DNA from: Acanthacorydalis orientalis
Lineage: Eukaryota; Arthropoda; Insecta; Megaloptera; Corydalidae
Assembly: GCA_034766995.1 (NCBI GenBank)
Contig: CM068313.1
Span: forward strand, 13,595,512 to 13,659,511
Direction: 5' to 3'
Length of the DNA stretch: 64,000 nt
The translations under genes were made by a program, and so were the position numbers. The notes beneath the pieces were generated by a model that was not told where the DNA came from, made no database searches, and worked only from the letters and a program-made list of their open reading frames with translations. This document shows, in pieces, positions 1 through 12,380 of this stretch (within the stretch, counting starts at the first letter, position 1; each line of letters begins with the position of its first letter).

Positions 1-149
1 AAAAAAAGAAAGTTAATATTCATTATTAAGTATTTCAGTTTGGTTTATTATCTATTCTGAACTCTTTCAAACACTCTCCCTTTAAATAATATCAGGATCG
101 ACAATCAATTACATTTTCAAAACACCCATAAGTGTCCCAATCATCCTCA

Positions 150-595
150 CTGCTCATCAATACACTTCGACAGTCGTGAAGCTCTACCTACGGCAAAAGC
201 AGAGTCCGAACATTATTTTATTACGGCCCGTAGATTATAATTAACTCGTGTACTAGACGTCGACGCTAATCAGCCAATACGTCACAAAGTTATTCTGTAA
301 TTTCGTTATCCGCGCCACAATCTTCAAGACACAAGAATTATTTCTATGAACACGTTATGTGCTTTCGCCCGACGTCGAATCGAGCTAGTGAAAGGACTCC
401 TCTCGCGTCACTTACGTAGACGCGCTCTCTCTTACTCATTCAATCTGTCGTTCTCCACCCAGTCGCCGGATTTAATTACCGTCTCACTCGAAGTGGCACG
501 CGAGCAGCCAATTATCTCTTGTCTTTGTTTCGCTCGCGGAATCGTTCGTTCGTTCGTTCATTCATACATTCGTTTCGCGAAGAAAAGATGATATC
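150..595. promoter_or_regulatory. GC-richer non-coding island
   Basis: This block is clearly less AT-rich than its surroundings, with many CG dinucleotides (for example GACGTCGACG near 257 and CGCGCCAC near 310) and a short TTCG/TTCA tetranucleotide run near 544-575. The 81-codon plus-strand frame inside it has no recognisable domain, and I do not call it a gene. Composition unlike the intron around it suggests a conserved regulatory element or an alternative promoter; this is inference. Confidence 0.35.
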
Positions 596-2290
596 GATTA
601 TGATACGTGTTATTATATAATGCCATCAAACTGAATTTCATTGCTTTTTGTTCAGATTTCGCGCAGTTGTTTTAATTGAAAATGAACAATCATTAATGTG
701 ATTTCGTTACAATAGTTTTTGTAAAGTATGGATTAATCTTCTTAGATTTTTTTCTTTTGCTATTTTGTTAAACACGAATTAAAAGTAGGTAATTCCTATA
801 ATTTTACTTAAACACTTTATCATTGAACAGATAAATAATATACAAGTAAATAATATTTCGTAAACGACTTATTCAATTAAATACTTATCAAATTATCTCT
901 CTGTATAACTTTTTTCTATCTGCAGTTAAAATATATATTTTTTATATTATTAAGTACAAATTCATAACAACTAAATATATATTTTTCTATTTTCTTCCCG
1001 AAAATTGCTCATAATCTTTTCAGTCACTTTATTCTTCTTTTATTGTACACTCATAAAGATTTCTTTCTTCTTTTAATCGCATTTTTTTTCTAAGCGTATA
1101 ATTAATCGACTATTATTTCTTTCTTTCTTCCTCTACTTTTATTTATTATATAATAACTCATATGACATTACTAATAATCTTCTATTTCTTATAACTTCCA
1201 CGAATTCATATTCATAAAATAGTTCTATTTTAATACTTGCATTAAGTAACCGGGCCTTTTTTATATAATCGATTAAAAATTCACAATATGTAATAAAATA
1301 GAAATTTTATAACTGTCCTCAATTGATCATAAAGAAGATTTATTCTTTAGTATAATGTTCCGAATAAATACTCTATAATACAACAAAAACAAATTCTTAA
1401 CAAATAACTCTAAATCTGAATGACATCTAAAAGAAGAGCTATCGTCATTGATAACAGTTTCAGTAATTACTTTTTATGGGCTGATAAATTCTAATAAAAA
1501 CATTACTGTCGACTAATACTGAGCCCATAGAGAGAATAAGAAGTCGTCAATTGCTGACAAACGTCCAGAATCAGCGAAGATAAAAAAATTCGTTTATCAA
1601 AGAACGCTCGCTCATCTATAGTAATAATTCTGCCTATCCAGAAATATCTATTTAAATCTATTGTTTTTAAAAATAAATATTATTATTGTTGTTTAATAAA
1701 TATTGTTTTTAGTCTAACGTGAAATATGTTAAAGTAGAGATTATGAATAAGAATTGAAAGTTTATTTATAATTTGGAAAAATGTAAGTTGAGTAGACAGT
1801 AAAAACTCGAAGTCAATATTTAATTTTCAAAGAGAACAGAGAAAATTGTTAAATTAAGGACTATGTATTCTAAATTCTTGTATAAAAACAAAGTTTAATT
1901 ATTGTGTTGCTATTGTCAAGCCGAGTATTTACAAGAAAATTAGTAAAAAAAAGTTTCTATGCAAATAAACTAGTAAAAAAAACTTGATGGTCGTTGTTAT
2001 TTTCGCTTTTCGAGCACAACAATAATTCATATATCAGTTTCTTATTTACATAATTCCCATTCTAAGAGTTTTAATGAACCAATTAAACGTACAATTAATA
2101 TTACAACTTCGGAAACATTAGGCGAATTGCATTTTACGGAACGAGAACACGTGTCCATTAGTAGCATATTTTGTTCATTATTCGTGCCATGTGTTGAAAA
2201 TAGGTACTTTAAATTCATTTCGAGCACTGAGAGAAAGAAAAAAACGCCCGATATAAGAAGTACACACCAAGTAAATATCGTGTAGTGAGA
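596..2290. other. AT-rich intronic DNA without recognised features
   Basis: Long A/T runs and short random frames. I see no exon, repeat family member or RNA gene here. Confidence 0.5.
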
Positions 2291-2309
2291 TTATGAAAGA
2301 AAGTGAAAA

Positions 2310-2565
2310 ACCGTCATTTCAACAATATTTCCTTTGTGCTCGATACAACACTTAATGCGGACGGACGCATTAAAATGATAAACGCGATAATGGAACGTTG
2401 ATTAATTCCTAAAAGCGTAATAAAAATATACGTGTATCGTCGTTGCGATGTTGCCACGTTATGCAAGACGCCTACGGTGGCGCACTTTAATGTGGCCGAG
2501 GAATGAAGAGAGTCGAAATGGCCGAACACAGTACATAAGCAAGCGAATACGTTGTGTAGTAACAA
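2310..2565. promoter_or_regulatory. GC-richer non-coding island
   Basis: A block with balanced composition (GCGGACGGACGCATTAA near 2355, then CCTACGGTGGCGCACTTTAA near 2470) within A/T-rich DNA. The minus-strand 83-codon frame that covers it resembles no family I know. It is a candidate conserved non-coding element of the rugose intron. Confidence 0.3.
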
Positions 2566-2639
2566 ACAGGAATGATTTTAGTTTGTTATACGAGCCAAAT
2601 GTCTAGAATACGCATTATTGAAGCAGAAACTGAAGATAA

Positions 2640-2850
2640 ATAGTTGCGGTTTGCATAACCGTCTACAGGATTCACCCTGCGACGTGATTTCCGCACTGAA
2701 ATCGAGCCAAACCCAGTGAACTACACGCACACGTACACGTACGAACACACTGAAATGTTATACACATATACTTACTAGTCGTTATTACACACACATACAT
2801 GTATACACATGTTTACTCGAGCTATATATACGTACACATATTTCAAACAG
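2640..2850. other. CpG-containing stretch followed by CA/TA-rich simple repeat
   Basis: Non-repetitive, moderately GC-rich sequence to about 2720 passes into degenerate alternating purine-pyrimidine DNA (ACACGCACACGTACACGTACG and similar) to about 2845. The alternating part could adopt Z-like conformation; the first part may be regulatory. Confidence 0.3.
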
Positions 2851-3057
2851 CGAGGCTCAAAATGTTAATTCTCATAAACAATTCATTTTAATACAGTAAT
2901 TTCCATTAAAGCGACCTTGTAGATAGAATGTTGAATTTATTAGCCCACGTAACGAAAATAAAAAGGAAACTTTATGAACTAAACTAGTTAAATATATCGT
3001 CATTAGTTAGGAATTTTTTTCTGATATTCCTTTCAAGTATGTATATCGTATCAAAAC

Positions 3058-3079
3058 AATAATGATTATAATCATTATT
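3058..3079. repeat. Perfect 22-bp palindrome
   Basis: The 11-base half AATAATGATTA is followed directly by its exact reverse complement. Chance occurrence is possible in A/T-rich DNA, but the arms hold a G and a C that also pair. Confidence 0.6.
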
Positions 3080-3145
3080 TATACAAAAACAACTAAACTA
3101 ATAAAAATCGCAAATTACAAGTCAGAATGAAATCTGTACTTTAAT

Positions 3146-3290
3146 ATCCTGGAGATGATAGCATCGCCATCAAAATATACACAAGCAACGATAAACAATC
3201 ATTAATCATCAATTATTAAACATTTTTGACTTGTCGAGGAATTGAAAATTAATTAATGAAACTAAATTTAGCTGCAATAATATAAAACTA
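3146..3290. repeat. Palindromic MITE-like family, single-arm copy
   Basis: It matches the right arm of the window-wide palindromic family: a GATGATAGCATCGCCATC-like centre, then the AAGCAACGA and AATCATTAATCATC blocks, then TTAAACATTTTTGA. The opposite arm is absent, so this is a half copy. Confidence 0.6.
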
Positions 3291-3585
3291 TTTTATGAAT
3301 AATTTCTTAGTCAACATATCACACTATCAACATATTAGGACACTGCATCCAAAGACTGTTATCTATTCTGTTCGTTTTTAAAGAGGAGAAAGTATAAAAA
3401 TTTGAAGAATTTATTAAATTTAAAAACGTTTCTTTACTTCAACTGTTGATTCAAAAATAACTTGTAAGGCAAGAAATAACTGCAGATATATGATAGATAA
3501 ACTTATACTTTTTTCAAATCAAAGAAATGGAGAAGTACACATCGAAAAAAACAACTTATCGCGTTCCATTTTAATTCGGTTATAG

Positions 3586-3760
3586 AAAAGCACTTGTATA
3601 AACAAAGGACGGCATCTTATGACTGAATTTTAGTGAGAAATGTTCACACTTCAAAATGACATAAGAGACATCTGTCACTGACCACAGCATAAGCACCTAG
3701 AGCCATGTACACGTGAACAGCGGATCTGAATGCAATCTCCTATTATATACATGGTTTATA
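3586..3760. repeat. Interspersed repeat, copy 1 (related to 36878-37022)
   Basis: A segment of about 150 bp shares ordered blocks with a second site at 36878-37022: GCACTTGT-TAAACAAA, GAAATGTTCACACTTCAAAA, CACCTAGAGCCAT and ACACGTGAACAGCG. Divergence and small indels indicate an old repeat or duplication. The family is unknown to me; a MITE or SINE fragment is possible. Confidence 0.6.
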
Positions 3761-4830
3761 CAGAAATAAATCTAGTCTTACATTAAAAAATAAACAGTTT
3801 ACTTATTCTTAGTTTTTTTATAATAAAATAGCTTCTAAATTAATTAAAAAAAAATACTTTCTTCACCGAACTGTTCCCAACTCTAACAGAGACACAAGCA
3901 CGCCCCAAAGTGACATCATTACCATACTGTAAAATACCACAAAGCCGAGAGCTCTCTGACAGAACTTCATGAGACAAACACGTATCGTAATTGCACCCAC
4001 GTACACACAAATAAACTGAGTTTATTGTAAACTCATGATCCCTCCACAAATTAAAAATTATATTCAATAAACAGAACTTATTACAGAGATAAATAATTTA
4101 AAAAATAGTAATTTAATTTTCTTTAAATGTCGTTATGAATAATTAATATTCAGAGATGATTTTTTTTCTAAGAAGATACTTCGATATTTTTATATTTGCA
4201 ATAATTTCTAGTGTTTGTTGCATCGACGTTACCTAACGAAACAACATTTTGCACTCAGGCAGCTATTAAAACAAAACAAAGATCGCTCTTAAAGCTGAAG
4301 CTGATTTGCATTTAGCGATGTCTGAAATTCACCCTGGGAAGAAGATAATTACTTCAAAAATTCAAGCTCGCTCTCATATTGATTATTATTCACAAAATAT
4401 ATTTTCTTATAACATCAGTTAAGGTTATTCTCTTAGTATTTTATTAATTTGTAAATCATAATTAATTTTTAATTCATGTAAAAGACACAATATATTTATA
4501 GTATCAAAAGTTTTTTTATTTACACAAATATGAAACACAATTCAAAGTATTTTTCTATTAATTACAGAACAATGAATAGAAACAAATAGAAAAAATATAC
4601 ACTAAGAATTATATATTTAATAAACGCTCAATATAGATTAAAAATATAAAATAGTTCAATGACAAGTAAGAAATAAACAAGAGGTACAATAGACTATAAG
4701 TTTACTTGTATGTTTTCACCATACGGAGACAAAAAAGATTTAGAGAAACCTTGAAAAATACATTGTATAACTATACAAACACTACATAACACAACAAATG
4801 TAAGAAAATCTAATGTATTTAAAAGAATAC

Positions 4831-4834
<4 letters not shown>
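3761..4834. other. AT-rich intronic DNA without recognised features
   Basis: Nothing definite. A slightly GC-richer patch sits at about 4220-4340. No exon is recognised. Confidence 0.45.
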
Positions 4835-4882
<48 letters not shown>

Positions 4883-4903
4883 TATATGTATATGTATATG
4901 TAT
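4835..4903. repeat. (TA)n microsatellite with variant TATG units
   Basis: An uninterrupted TA tract to about 4875 is followed by CATATATATATGTATATGTATATG. It produces a spurious Tyr-Ile repeat frame. Confidence 0.95.
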
Positions 4904-5284
4904 GAACTGAAGACTCAATAGTTTCTAAGAATTCTATAAGACGATTAATAATATATAAAATTAATTCTTGTAATTATTATAATTTGTTTCAAAAACGTAT
5001 ATGCTTTTTTTCAAGATAGTAAAAAATAAAAATAGTTAATGTTCTCAAATAAGAAGTTTTCAATTATTTAACACATCTTTTTCTCATATAATTACTTTTT
5101 TGTCCGATTTATCAATAAGAACTATTCGTGAAAACAAAATTGTTTTGACCCTCAAAACCCCACATTAAGGATATGTCTGTGTAAAAAACTAACAGTCTAA
5201 CACTATAGTCTGGAATTGTGGATCCCAACAATTTATTAACTGAAACCTTGGTATGAATATGTGCAGAACAGTTGCTGTACAATT

Positions 5285-5465
5285 AGTACTAACACTATCT
5301 AAATTCACTTTCACAAATGAATTTTTCACTCGACCCAAAAACTACAAAAATGTTCTGGTTAAAAATGTACAATAACTAATTAAAGATCATTTTTTGATTG
5401 CTGTTTATGTGCATTTCGATAATGATTCTATCAAAATCAAATCACCGCAGTAAAGAAAAATATAT
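5285..5465. repeat. Palindromic MITE-like family, single-arm copy
   Basis: Left arm only: TTCACTTTCACAAATGAATT, TTTTTCACTC, AAAAATGTACAATAACTAAT, then GATTGCTGTTTATGTGCATT and TCGATAATGATT. The sequence then leaves the consensus, so the second arm is missing. Confidence 0.65.
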
Positions 5466-6486
5466 TTTTTAAAAAAAAACTAAATCTTACTTATACATCT
5501 CTAAAGAATTATTACAATACAGGCCTAATAACAAAATGTTTTCGATTTCAGCATCTTAAATTGATGTATAATTTAATTTATATAAATATTTAATTTTTCA
5601 CTAGACGTTTAAAAGAATATTAAAGGTTTTTACAAATTGACCTAATTTATTATATTAAACAATCAGAATTTTTTACATAAAGAAATATCAATATTCAAAG
5701 ACATGTTAATTATAATACGAAGTATAAACAGTATTTGTGTATGTCAGCATTTACTGAAGTTGGAAGTAGAATAAAAACACTCTAAATTAAATGAAAAATA
5801 ATTGGAAGTCATGTTATCAAATTCAAAATCATTCCTTCACAAATTTTCAAATAAAGATCACTATTTAAACACCAAAATGAAAAAAATCTAAAGATCTGAC
5901 AAAATCTGTTTAGATCAGATCTGCTAAACATACTGAATTGCAAATGAGAAGAAAATAATGCGCTTCAATGCATGTATTTCACTTCAAAACAAACATGTTC
6001 AAACCCTTAATTGTATTATTATTGATGAGGGGAAAATGAATTATTTATGAGAGTAAGACAGAAAGGGTTATTTTGAAGAAAAGTACCTAATCTCATGTCT
6101 AAAATAAGTTAAAAATTAAAACGTTACTCTTAATATGATTTTAGTAATGTCGTTCTTTATAAAATTTTCAAAACTTGCACCAGTATTACAATAAATATCA
6201 ATTACAATTGAACGGAATATGCCAAACGCGTTCTTGCAGAATTTGATAACGCCTTTTTTCTTATCACTCGTTTTTTACTTTCAAAACATTGACTGAACTG
6301 ATATAAAAATGCCACAAAATTTAAGTAGATGTTTTCATACACAAAATGTCATAAATCTGCAGGTACTATATGCTTTGAGAGCTTTTAAAAGTTAAAGACA
6401 TGGAAAATTTATTAAATCACTATTTAAAAAATGGCCAAAAGTTGTTAATAAGAAATAAATTATTTTCATAAATGATCTTTTATACT
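5466..6486. other. AT-rich intronic DNA
   Basis: No gene or known repeat seen. A short AGATCTGA/TCAGATCT cluster lies at 5890-5935 and resembles units of the minisatellite at 8660-8945. Confidence 0.4.
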
Positions 6487-6832
6487 TACTCTTAAATACA
6501 CTTCTCTTTCACAATTTTTTGTATCAAAAATGTTCGATAATTCATATGTGATCATTTTTAATTATTACTTATGAGCATTTCAATGGCGATGCCATCATTC
6601 TATGATAGTTGAGGTACAGAAAAATCTTATCTTTAAGCATTATATACTTTTTTATAAATTAACAATATAAAAATGATAAAACCTCAATCGAAATTGACAT
6701 CAATTTCAATTAAAAATTATCGATTATCATTTATTGAACATTTTTGATGAAAAATATATTTCGTGGTTTGAGAAGCGAATTCAAAATTATTTGTGAAAAT
6801 AAATTTAGTCACAGTGCCAAAAGAATATATTG
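6487..6832. repeat. Palindromic MITE-like element, full copy
   Basis: The left arm (CAAAAATGTTCGATAATTCA, then ATTACTTATGAGCATTTCAA and GATGCCATCATTCT) is followed by a TACAGAAAAATCTTATCTTT centre and an inverted right arm (TATCATTTATTGAACATTTT, TTAGTCACAGTGCCAAAA). The two arms are reverse complements in outline. Confidence 0.75.
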
Positions 6833-7590
6833 TCCAGTTCAATTATTCTTTAACATAATACTGAATTCGTACATCTCATAACAATTTCAAATATTAAATG
6901 AAAATGGATCGTCAATTTCTCTATTATTTAAATTTTATTTTAAGGGATTTTCAGTTATTTCAGATTCGTTTATTACAGAATTTTTGAAATTAATAAAATA
7001 TTTACAAATACATATTAAAAGACTTAAATGTTTTTTTTTACTAAGATCTCTAAAATGTAATCAAATTCTTCATAAAATTATCGTAATTAATTAAAGAATA
7101 GTAGTTTTTCAGTTAAAACTGAATGAAGATAACTCTATCAGATAAAAAATTTCTTTATTATTTCAAATTCAAGGAAAAACAACGATTTTTTCGGATAAAC
7201 TTTGAAATACTACAAAGTTATATTCAAAATTAATGTTTATAAAAATCAGACTCGGAACAATTACAATACTAAAGTAACTGAAAGTGAAATCAAATATGTA
7301 ATATATTTGTATTTAGTTTCTGCTCTAAACAAAATATCAAAATTTAAAATATGTTTCCTCTCGGGCCACATAGCCAGAAAAATATCTCCGGTTTCAATTT
7401 ACCCAAGACGTCTTCAATAATTCACGTGGTATTCGAAATATTCACTGAAAAGTATTTCGTACATTTATACGGATTGTTATTTCTGGATTGATGCGGTAAA
7501 ATATTTTATATCTACAGTCGTTCGCGTTGTAAAATAAATGTCTTGTATTTTTAATATATAAATTATACTCGCTCGACTGAAATTAAATTT

Positions 7591-7770
7591 ATATGAAGTA
7601 ATCGCGACATTCCGGATAGCGTTGGAAAATGAGGGAGGATCGAAATCAGAGGTATTATAAATTAATGAATGCCCGTAGCGAAACGTATACATCGTTTAGG
7701 CTCTGTGGAATGATATAAAATTTTACTTACAGCCTGTGTGCGTTGCTAACCCTCACGGTAGCAAGTACAT
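7591..7770. other. GC-richer patch in the intron
   Basis: A stretch with CG dinucleotides (GACATTCCGGATAGCG near 7608; CCTCACGGTAGCAAGTAC near 7750). On the minus strand a GTAAGTA donor-like site lies at about 7730, but no matching exon can be defined. Possibly regulatory. Confidence 0.2.
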
Positions 7771-8336
7771 ATTTTCTATTTTTGATATACAATCACATAT
7801 ATTCTCATTGCGAATTCTATACTGCATGAATTTTTTTGCACTAAGTTATAAAATCCTTCTATAAAGGAAAAACATTTTTTCAATAAAAATTCTTTTTTTA
7901 TACTGACATTAAATTTTTTTTTTTCAAAAAAAAAATGAATACAACAATAACATTATTATTTTTTTTCTATTTAATAAATGACAATAAAATTATAAGTTTA
8001 TGCTATTCTGAAATATTTTTATGATTCATAAATATATTCATAGAAAGTCATAAGAATATCCGTACTTAAATTATAGTACATAATTTACAGTTTAAGTTTG
8101 TGTCAACTAATTACATTCAAATTACATTCCTTGGCGAGTAACTAACACTTTGGACTATTGACCAATAAATTTATTCATAAATTCTAAGCCAGTCTTACTT
8201 ACTCCAACTCGCCCTCATTAAATTACATTTACTGAATTTTGACTTCGTAATATTTAGAAATTATTTTAAAAATAAAAAAATGCAACTCACTGCACTAAAA
8301 TGTTTCTAATATTGTTAGCGTTATATAAATAAATAC

Positions 8337-8340
<4 letters not shown>

Positions 8341-8382
<42 letters not shown>
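8341..8382. repeat. (TA)n microsatellite
   Basis: A TA dinucleotide tract of about 42 bp. Confidence 0.95.
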
Positions 8383-8384
<2 letters not shown>

Positions 8385-8659
8385 AATATACTCAAATATA
8401 ATTAAATTAATCACGCTTCTAATGTACAGTTTCGAAGGCGTGTAAAATTGCCAGTGAGTTACTCGAAATATTCTCTACTTTAAAAAAAAACACAAGTTGA
8501 ACAAAATTATCTGAAATACACTGTCCATACAAATGAAACAATTTCCTATTAATTTTATAAGTATACATATGATATCTTAACCTCAAAAATCTACAAATAC
8601 AATTCTTCAAAAGATATTTGGACAAAAATTCATATTTTTCGAAAAAAAAATTGATAAAA

Positions 8660-8945
8660 TTTGCAGTACATATTCAAGTCAGTTCAAATCTAGTCGAATC
8701 TGATCAGATATTCAGTTTTAATCAGGTCTTATCAAGCTTGAATAATTTAAACAGGTCTAGTCAAGTTTTAATTCAAATCTGTTTAGATATATTCAAGTCT
8801 GGTCAGATCTAGTCAAGTCTGTTTACTTGTTCAAGTCTTTTCGATTCTGGTCAAGTTTTGTCGACTCAAATGTAGTCAAATCTGATTAGATCGAATGAGA
8901 TCAAGTCAAATAAAATCTGATAAAATCAATTTACAACTGATTTTA
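8660..8945. repeat. Degenerate ~10-bp minisatellite (TCAAGTCTGG-like)
   Basis: The motif TCAAGTCTGG or a variant (TCAAATCTAG, TCAGATCTAG, TCAAGTCTGT, TCAAGTTTTG, TCAAATCTGA) recurs every 9-12 bases for about 280 bp, with the clearest units at 8780-8900. Units are diverged, so it is an old tandem array. The plus frame at 8618-8812 only translates the repeat and is not a gene. Confidence 0.75.
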
Positions 8946-9784
8946 AAGAAATGCACTTTCTTATAACTGTTTTTGAAGAATTTTCCCGTAACCGAATTAT
9001 ATACTTCTAAGTATATTTAAAAGGAAAAAAAAACGGTAACAAACTTTATTTGATAAAATCAATATTGCTTAAAATATGTTAGCTGCTCTGTAAATAAATT
9101 ATTGAACCATGGAGTTCTGTCCTAACTCATAAAAAGTATGTAATGAAATAGCTCTGTCATTAATGGTTACAGGAATCACAAAATGGAATAATTTCTAATT
9201 TTTTTTCGTAATATTCATAACACAATTAATTTGTTATAAATTAAATAATAACTGAAAAATACACAAAACCAATTCAATTTAAAATATTTCAAAATAAATA
9301 CAAAATAAAACACAAATTTAAAAAATGTACTAAATGTTTTTTTTTTGAAATACAGAAAAATGTTGAGTATTATTAATCTACTTTATATATCAGAAGAAAA
9401 TAATTTCAAATTCCAGAAATGTAAATGTGCATAATAAACGTCTCGTGTTTCATATAGATATTTACATTTTCAAAGACGAAATTGAAGAATATATAATGAA
9501 ACATATAAAGAATTATATAAGAAATGTAAAAAATGTAGCCAACAGATTGAAAAATTAAAATATGAGAAACAACTTTTCAAATGTTCTATTCTTTCATTGT
9601 TTTTCAAAGAGCTAGTAATTTTCATTTCCTTCAAACTAAGAGACTTTATTCTAACAGTAAATTTTACTATGCGAAATTCAATTTTTCAATTCTTTTAAAT
9701 TTCGCTTCTCTTTCAATTTCTAAATCAATATTTATAAATATTTTAGTTTACTTTTTTAAAAAAAACCTTTGTCATTTTCAGATA

Positions 9785-9998
9785 TTTCTTTTCTCATCAC
9801 ACAACCCATAATAATTTTTTCGGATCGAAAATGTAAATAATTAATTATAGATAATTTTTAATTATTTATAAGGACATCGCCAGCAAAATGAGAATAAGCA
9901 ACAATCAAAAATGATCAATGATCATTTATTCAGCTTTTATGATCAAAAAAAATGTGAAAAAATGATTTTGCAATGTCAGAAGTTTATTTTAATATTTT
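9785..9998. repeat. Palindromic MITE-like element, centre deleted
   Basis: The left-arm block (TCGGATCGAAAATGTAAATA, then ATAATTTTTAATTATTTATA) joins the right-arm inner block directly (GACATCGCCAGCAAAATGAG, AATAAGCAACAATCAAAAAT, GATCAATGATCATTTATT). The middle of the consensus is lost. Confidence 0.65.
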
Positions 9999-10439
9999 TC
10001 ATCTTTATTGTACCAGCGACGCCAATTCCCATAAATAAAACGGTATTAAATCACCCAAAGAATACTTTAAGCCAACTGGATATACCATCTTAATTAAATT
10101 GATTATAAATTCTAGAATACGTGAATTTTAGATCGAAGTGCATTTAATGTCGATATAAGTATCTAATATCAAAGTATAAAAATACAAATTATATCAACAT
10201 CAATTTATTGCTACGAATAAAAGTAAACCCAGATATTTCAAAAAATGTAATAAATACAATTTGTGTATAATTAATAAAAATACAATCGTGATAACAGATG
10301 ACACGTCTTCGCCCTGTGAAAACTCTAAGCTTCTTCACAAGGTGTAAATTTCGTTTATAAATAATATCCATGAAACAGCCATATCAAATCTCGGTATTAA
10401 GCAGATCTTCCTATCAAATTAATGCCATGTCAAAACTTC

Positions 10440-10880
10440 GCATAAACTATAAGACTAGACATGTTGGTTGATGTGTTACTCAGTGGTTTGAGTAAGATTG
10501 GTCGGTACGTGCGGTTAGTTAACTTTCTAACTCTCCATCTCGCCAATAATTCTCTCTTCCTCAATGCATATCTGTCACTGTACATAAGATATCTATCCGA
10601 AACTTATCATAGACCTATTATATAAAAGCGAATCGGCGTCTTCCCTGAAAACAGTTTTCAAACTCATCACAACTTGTGTCTCGTACAGAAGAAGATGAAG
10701 AACGAATGTTTTGCATTCGAAACACAAAGTTTTCAACTCGAATCCGCATGCTATCTGTTTATAAAACTACCATGTGACGTATCGCAGGTTCTATACATTT
10801 GCGTGTTTGTACGTATAATAAATTCATTTCTCGCGACGCGAATCTGTTGTAAAATTGTCAAATCATAGATTTCGAGATAT
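10440..10880. promoter_or_regulatory. GC-richer non-coding island
   Basis: Mixed-composition DNA (GATTGGTCGGTACGTGCGGT near 10495; CGCATGCTATCTG near 10746) between A/T-rich flanks. A short plus-strand frame of 64 codons is present without a recognised domain. Candidate conserved non-coding element. Confidence 0.3.
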
Positions 10881-11061
10881 CATCAAGTTTTCTAGTAATT
10901 AAATTCTGAACAATCATTAGTGCGTGTTATACGAGTTTTACGTAAGTTAGGTGTACAGATTTTTTTTCATTTTGGATTTTTGTCAAGCACTATCAATAGT
11001 CAAGCTCGTTAAGCGTTCGAGACAAGCACTTTTTCAAGAAAAGTTTATAGATGATAACAAA

Positions 11062-11437
11062 TGTACCTGAAACTTAGACAAACTGTTCTCACGAATGAAT
11101 TTTTCACTCCCCTCACAAATCAGGAAAAAAATGTTTGACCGAAAATGTTCAATGAATTATTATTGATATTTTTTTATTATTGCTTATAAGCATTTCAATA
11201 ACGATTTCACCATCCTCATGATGTAAGATACCGAAAAATCTTTATCTTTTACCTTTAACAGATTTCCTATTGTTTCAGTTTTCTGCGGATGATGAAATCG
11301 ACAACAAAATAAGTATTAGCACGAATGAAAAATGATCAATAATAATTTATTAAACATTTTCAATAAAAAAATATATTTATAATTTATGGGGTGAGTGAAA
11401 AATCAATTTGTGTTTAGCAACAGTTCCAGAACTTGTA
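11062..11437. repeat. Palindromic MITE-like element, full copy
   Basis: Left arm: CACGAATGAATTTTTCACTC, GAAAATGTTCAATGAATTAT, GATTTCACCATCCTCATGAT. Centre: GATACCGAAAAATCTTTATC. Right arm: GCGGATGATGAAATCGACAA, GATCAATAATAATTTATTAA, GGGGTGAGTGAAAAATCAAT. One of the most complete copies. Confidence 0.75.
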
Positions 11438-11974
11438 TAAAACACACTTTGTATAAAATACATATTGCAACAACATATTTCATAAGATTTCTTGATTTTT
11501 TAACAAATATACTGTGTGGTACTTTCATTTTAAATCAATTTACAACGTCGCTTAGAATCGCATAAACGTTTCTATATGACATTATTAAAAGTGGCTTTTT
11601 AAGCGGAAGTTTAACAATCAGAAAGATTGAAAGATCAAGATATTGAAACAATCTATAAAAAGAAACACTATGTCGAAAAGAGATTTATTTAATTTCTCTT
11701 ATATTTCATTGGTACGAAAAAATATTAAAAAAACATGTATATTAAATCGACAGAAAAGAAGATTATGATAGAATTCAACTAATCAGTCGCTTTTCAGAAA
11801 CGATACATTTATGTCACAATTTCTACAATTAACACATTATGTCCTTTATCTATATACTGCAAAATAATTTCCACAATCTGGTTTATCAACACGTCCCGTC
11901 GTTTAACTAAACATTTAGAATACTAAATATCTATTTAATTACAACATCATAGCTAAATTCTACTATTTATAAAT

Positions 11975-11980
11975 TATATG

Positions 11981-12016
<36 letters not shown>
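11975..12016. repeat. (TA)n microsatellite
   Basis: TATGTATGTATA leads into a pure TA tract. Confidence 0.9.
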
Positions 12017-12018
<2 letters not shown>

Positions 12019-12019
12019 T

Positions 12020-12380
12020 TTGTCTGGATGTTCGTATATACATTTATACGTTTTCCGATAGCACAGACAGCTAACACCTGTACCGCTGGCACAAGAGCCA
12101 AAGTGCCAGACAACCAATAAAATTAGTGTCGTCTCGTTCTGTGCACGGCAAATCCGAATCCGCCCGTCTGTGTTCAATAATAACTGACCATGGAGGCGGC
12201 GGTGTCGCCGTTATTCGCGTACATACACACGGCGATATGTTACGCGAATAGCCATTACAAGTCCGGCTAATTGATATTAATCACGCGCTTAACGCTCACC
12301 TCTGACCCAACAGACCGTCCATACCATCTCTCGTGTGTTGTAGTATGTCGTATCCAGTGTTTGCGTACAATGTTATCACT
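12020..12380. promoter_or_regulatory. GC-rich non-coding island with CG-containing inverted repeat
   Basis: The strongest composition shift in the intron, with runs such as GGAGGCGGCGGTGTCGCCG near 12192. An exact 10-base inverted repeat, TATTCGCGTA at 12212-12221 and TACGCGAATA at 12241-12250, brackets a 19-bp loop in which TCGCCG/CGGCGA also pair. TAATTGATATTAATCA near 12269 resembles homeodomain sites. I see no supported coding exon; the region fits a conserved enhancer or alternative promoter. Confidence 0.45.

Noticed and set aside
346..591. 81-codon plus-strand frame at the left edge
   Set aside because: No known domain, no splice or promoter support, and its openness follows from higher GC content. 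Treated as a non-coding island.
8618..8812. 64-codon plus-strand frame with SSNLVESDQIF-like repeats
   Set aside because: It is the translation of the 10-bp minisatellite.
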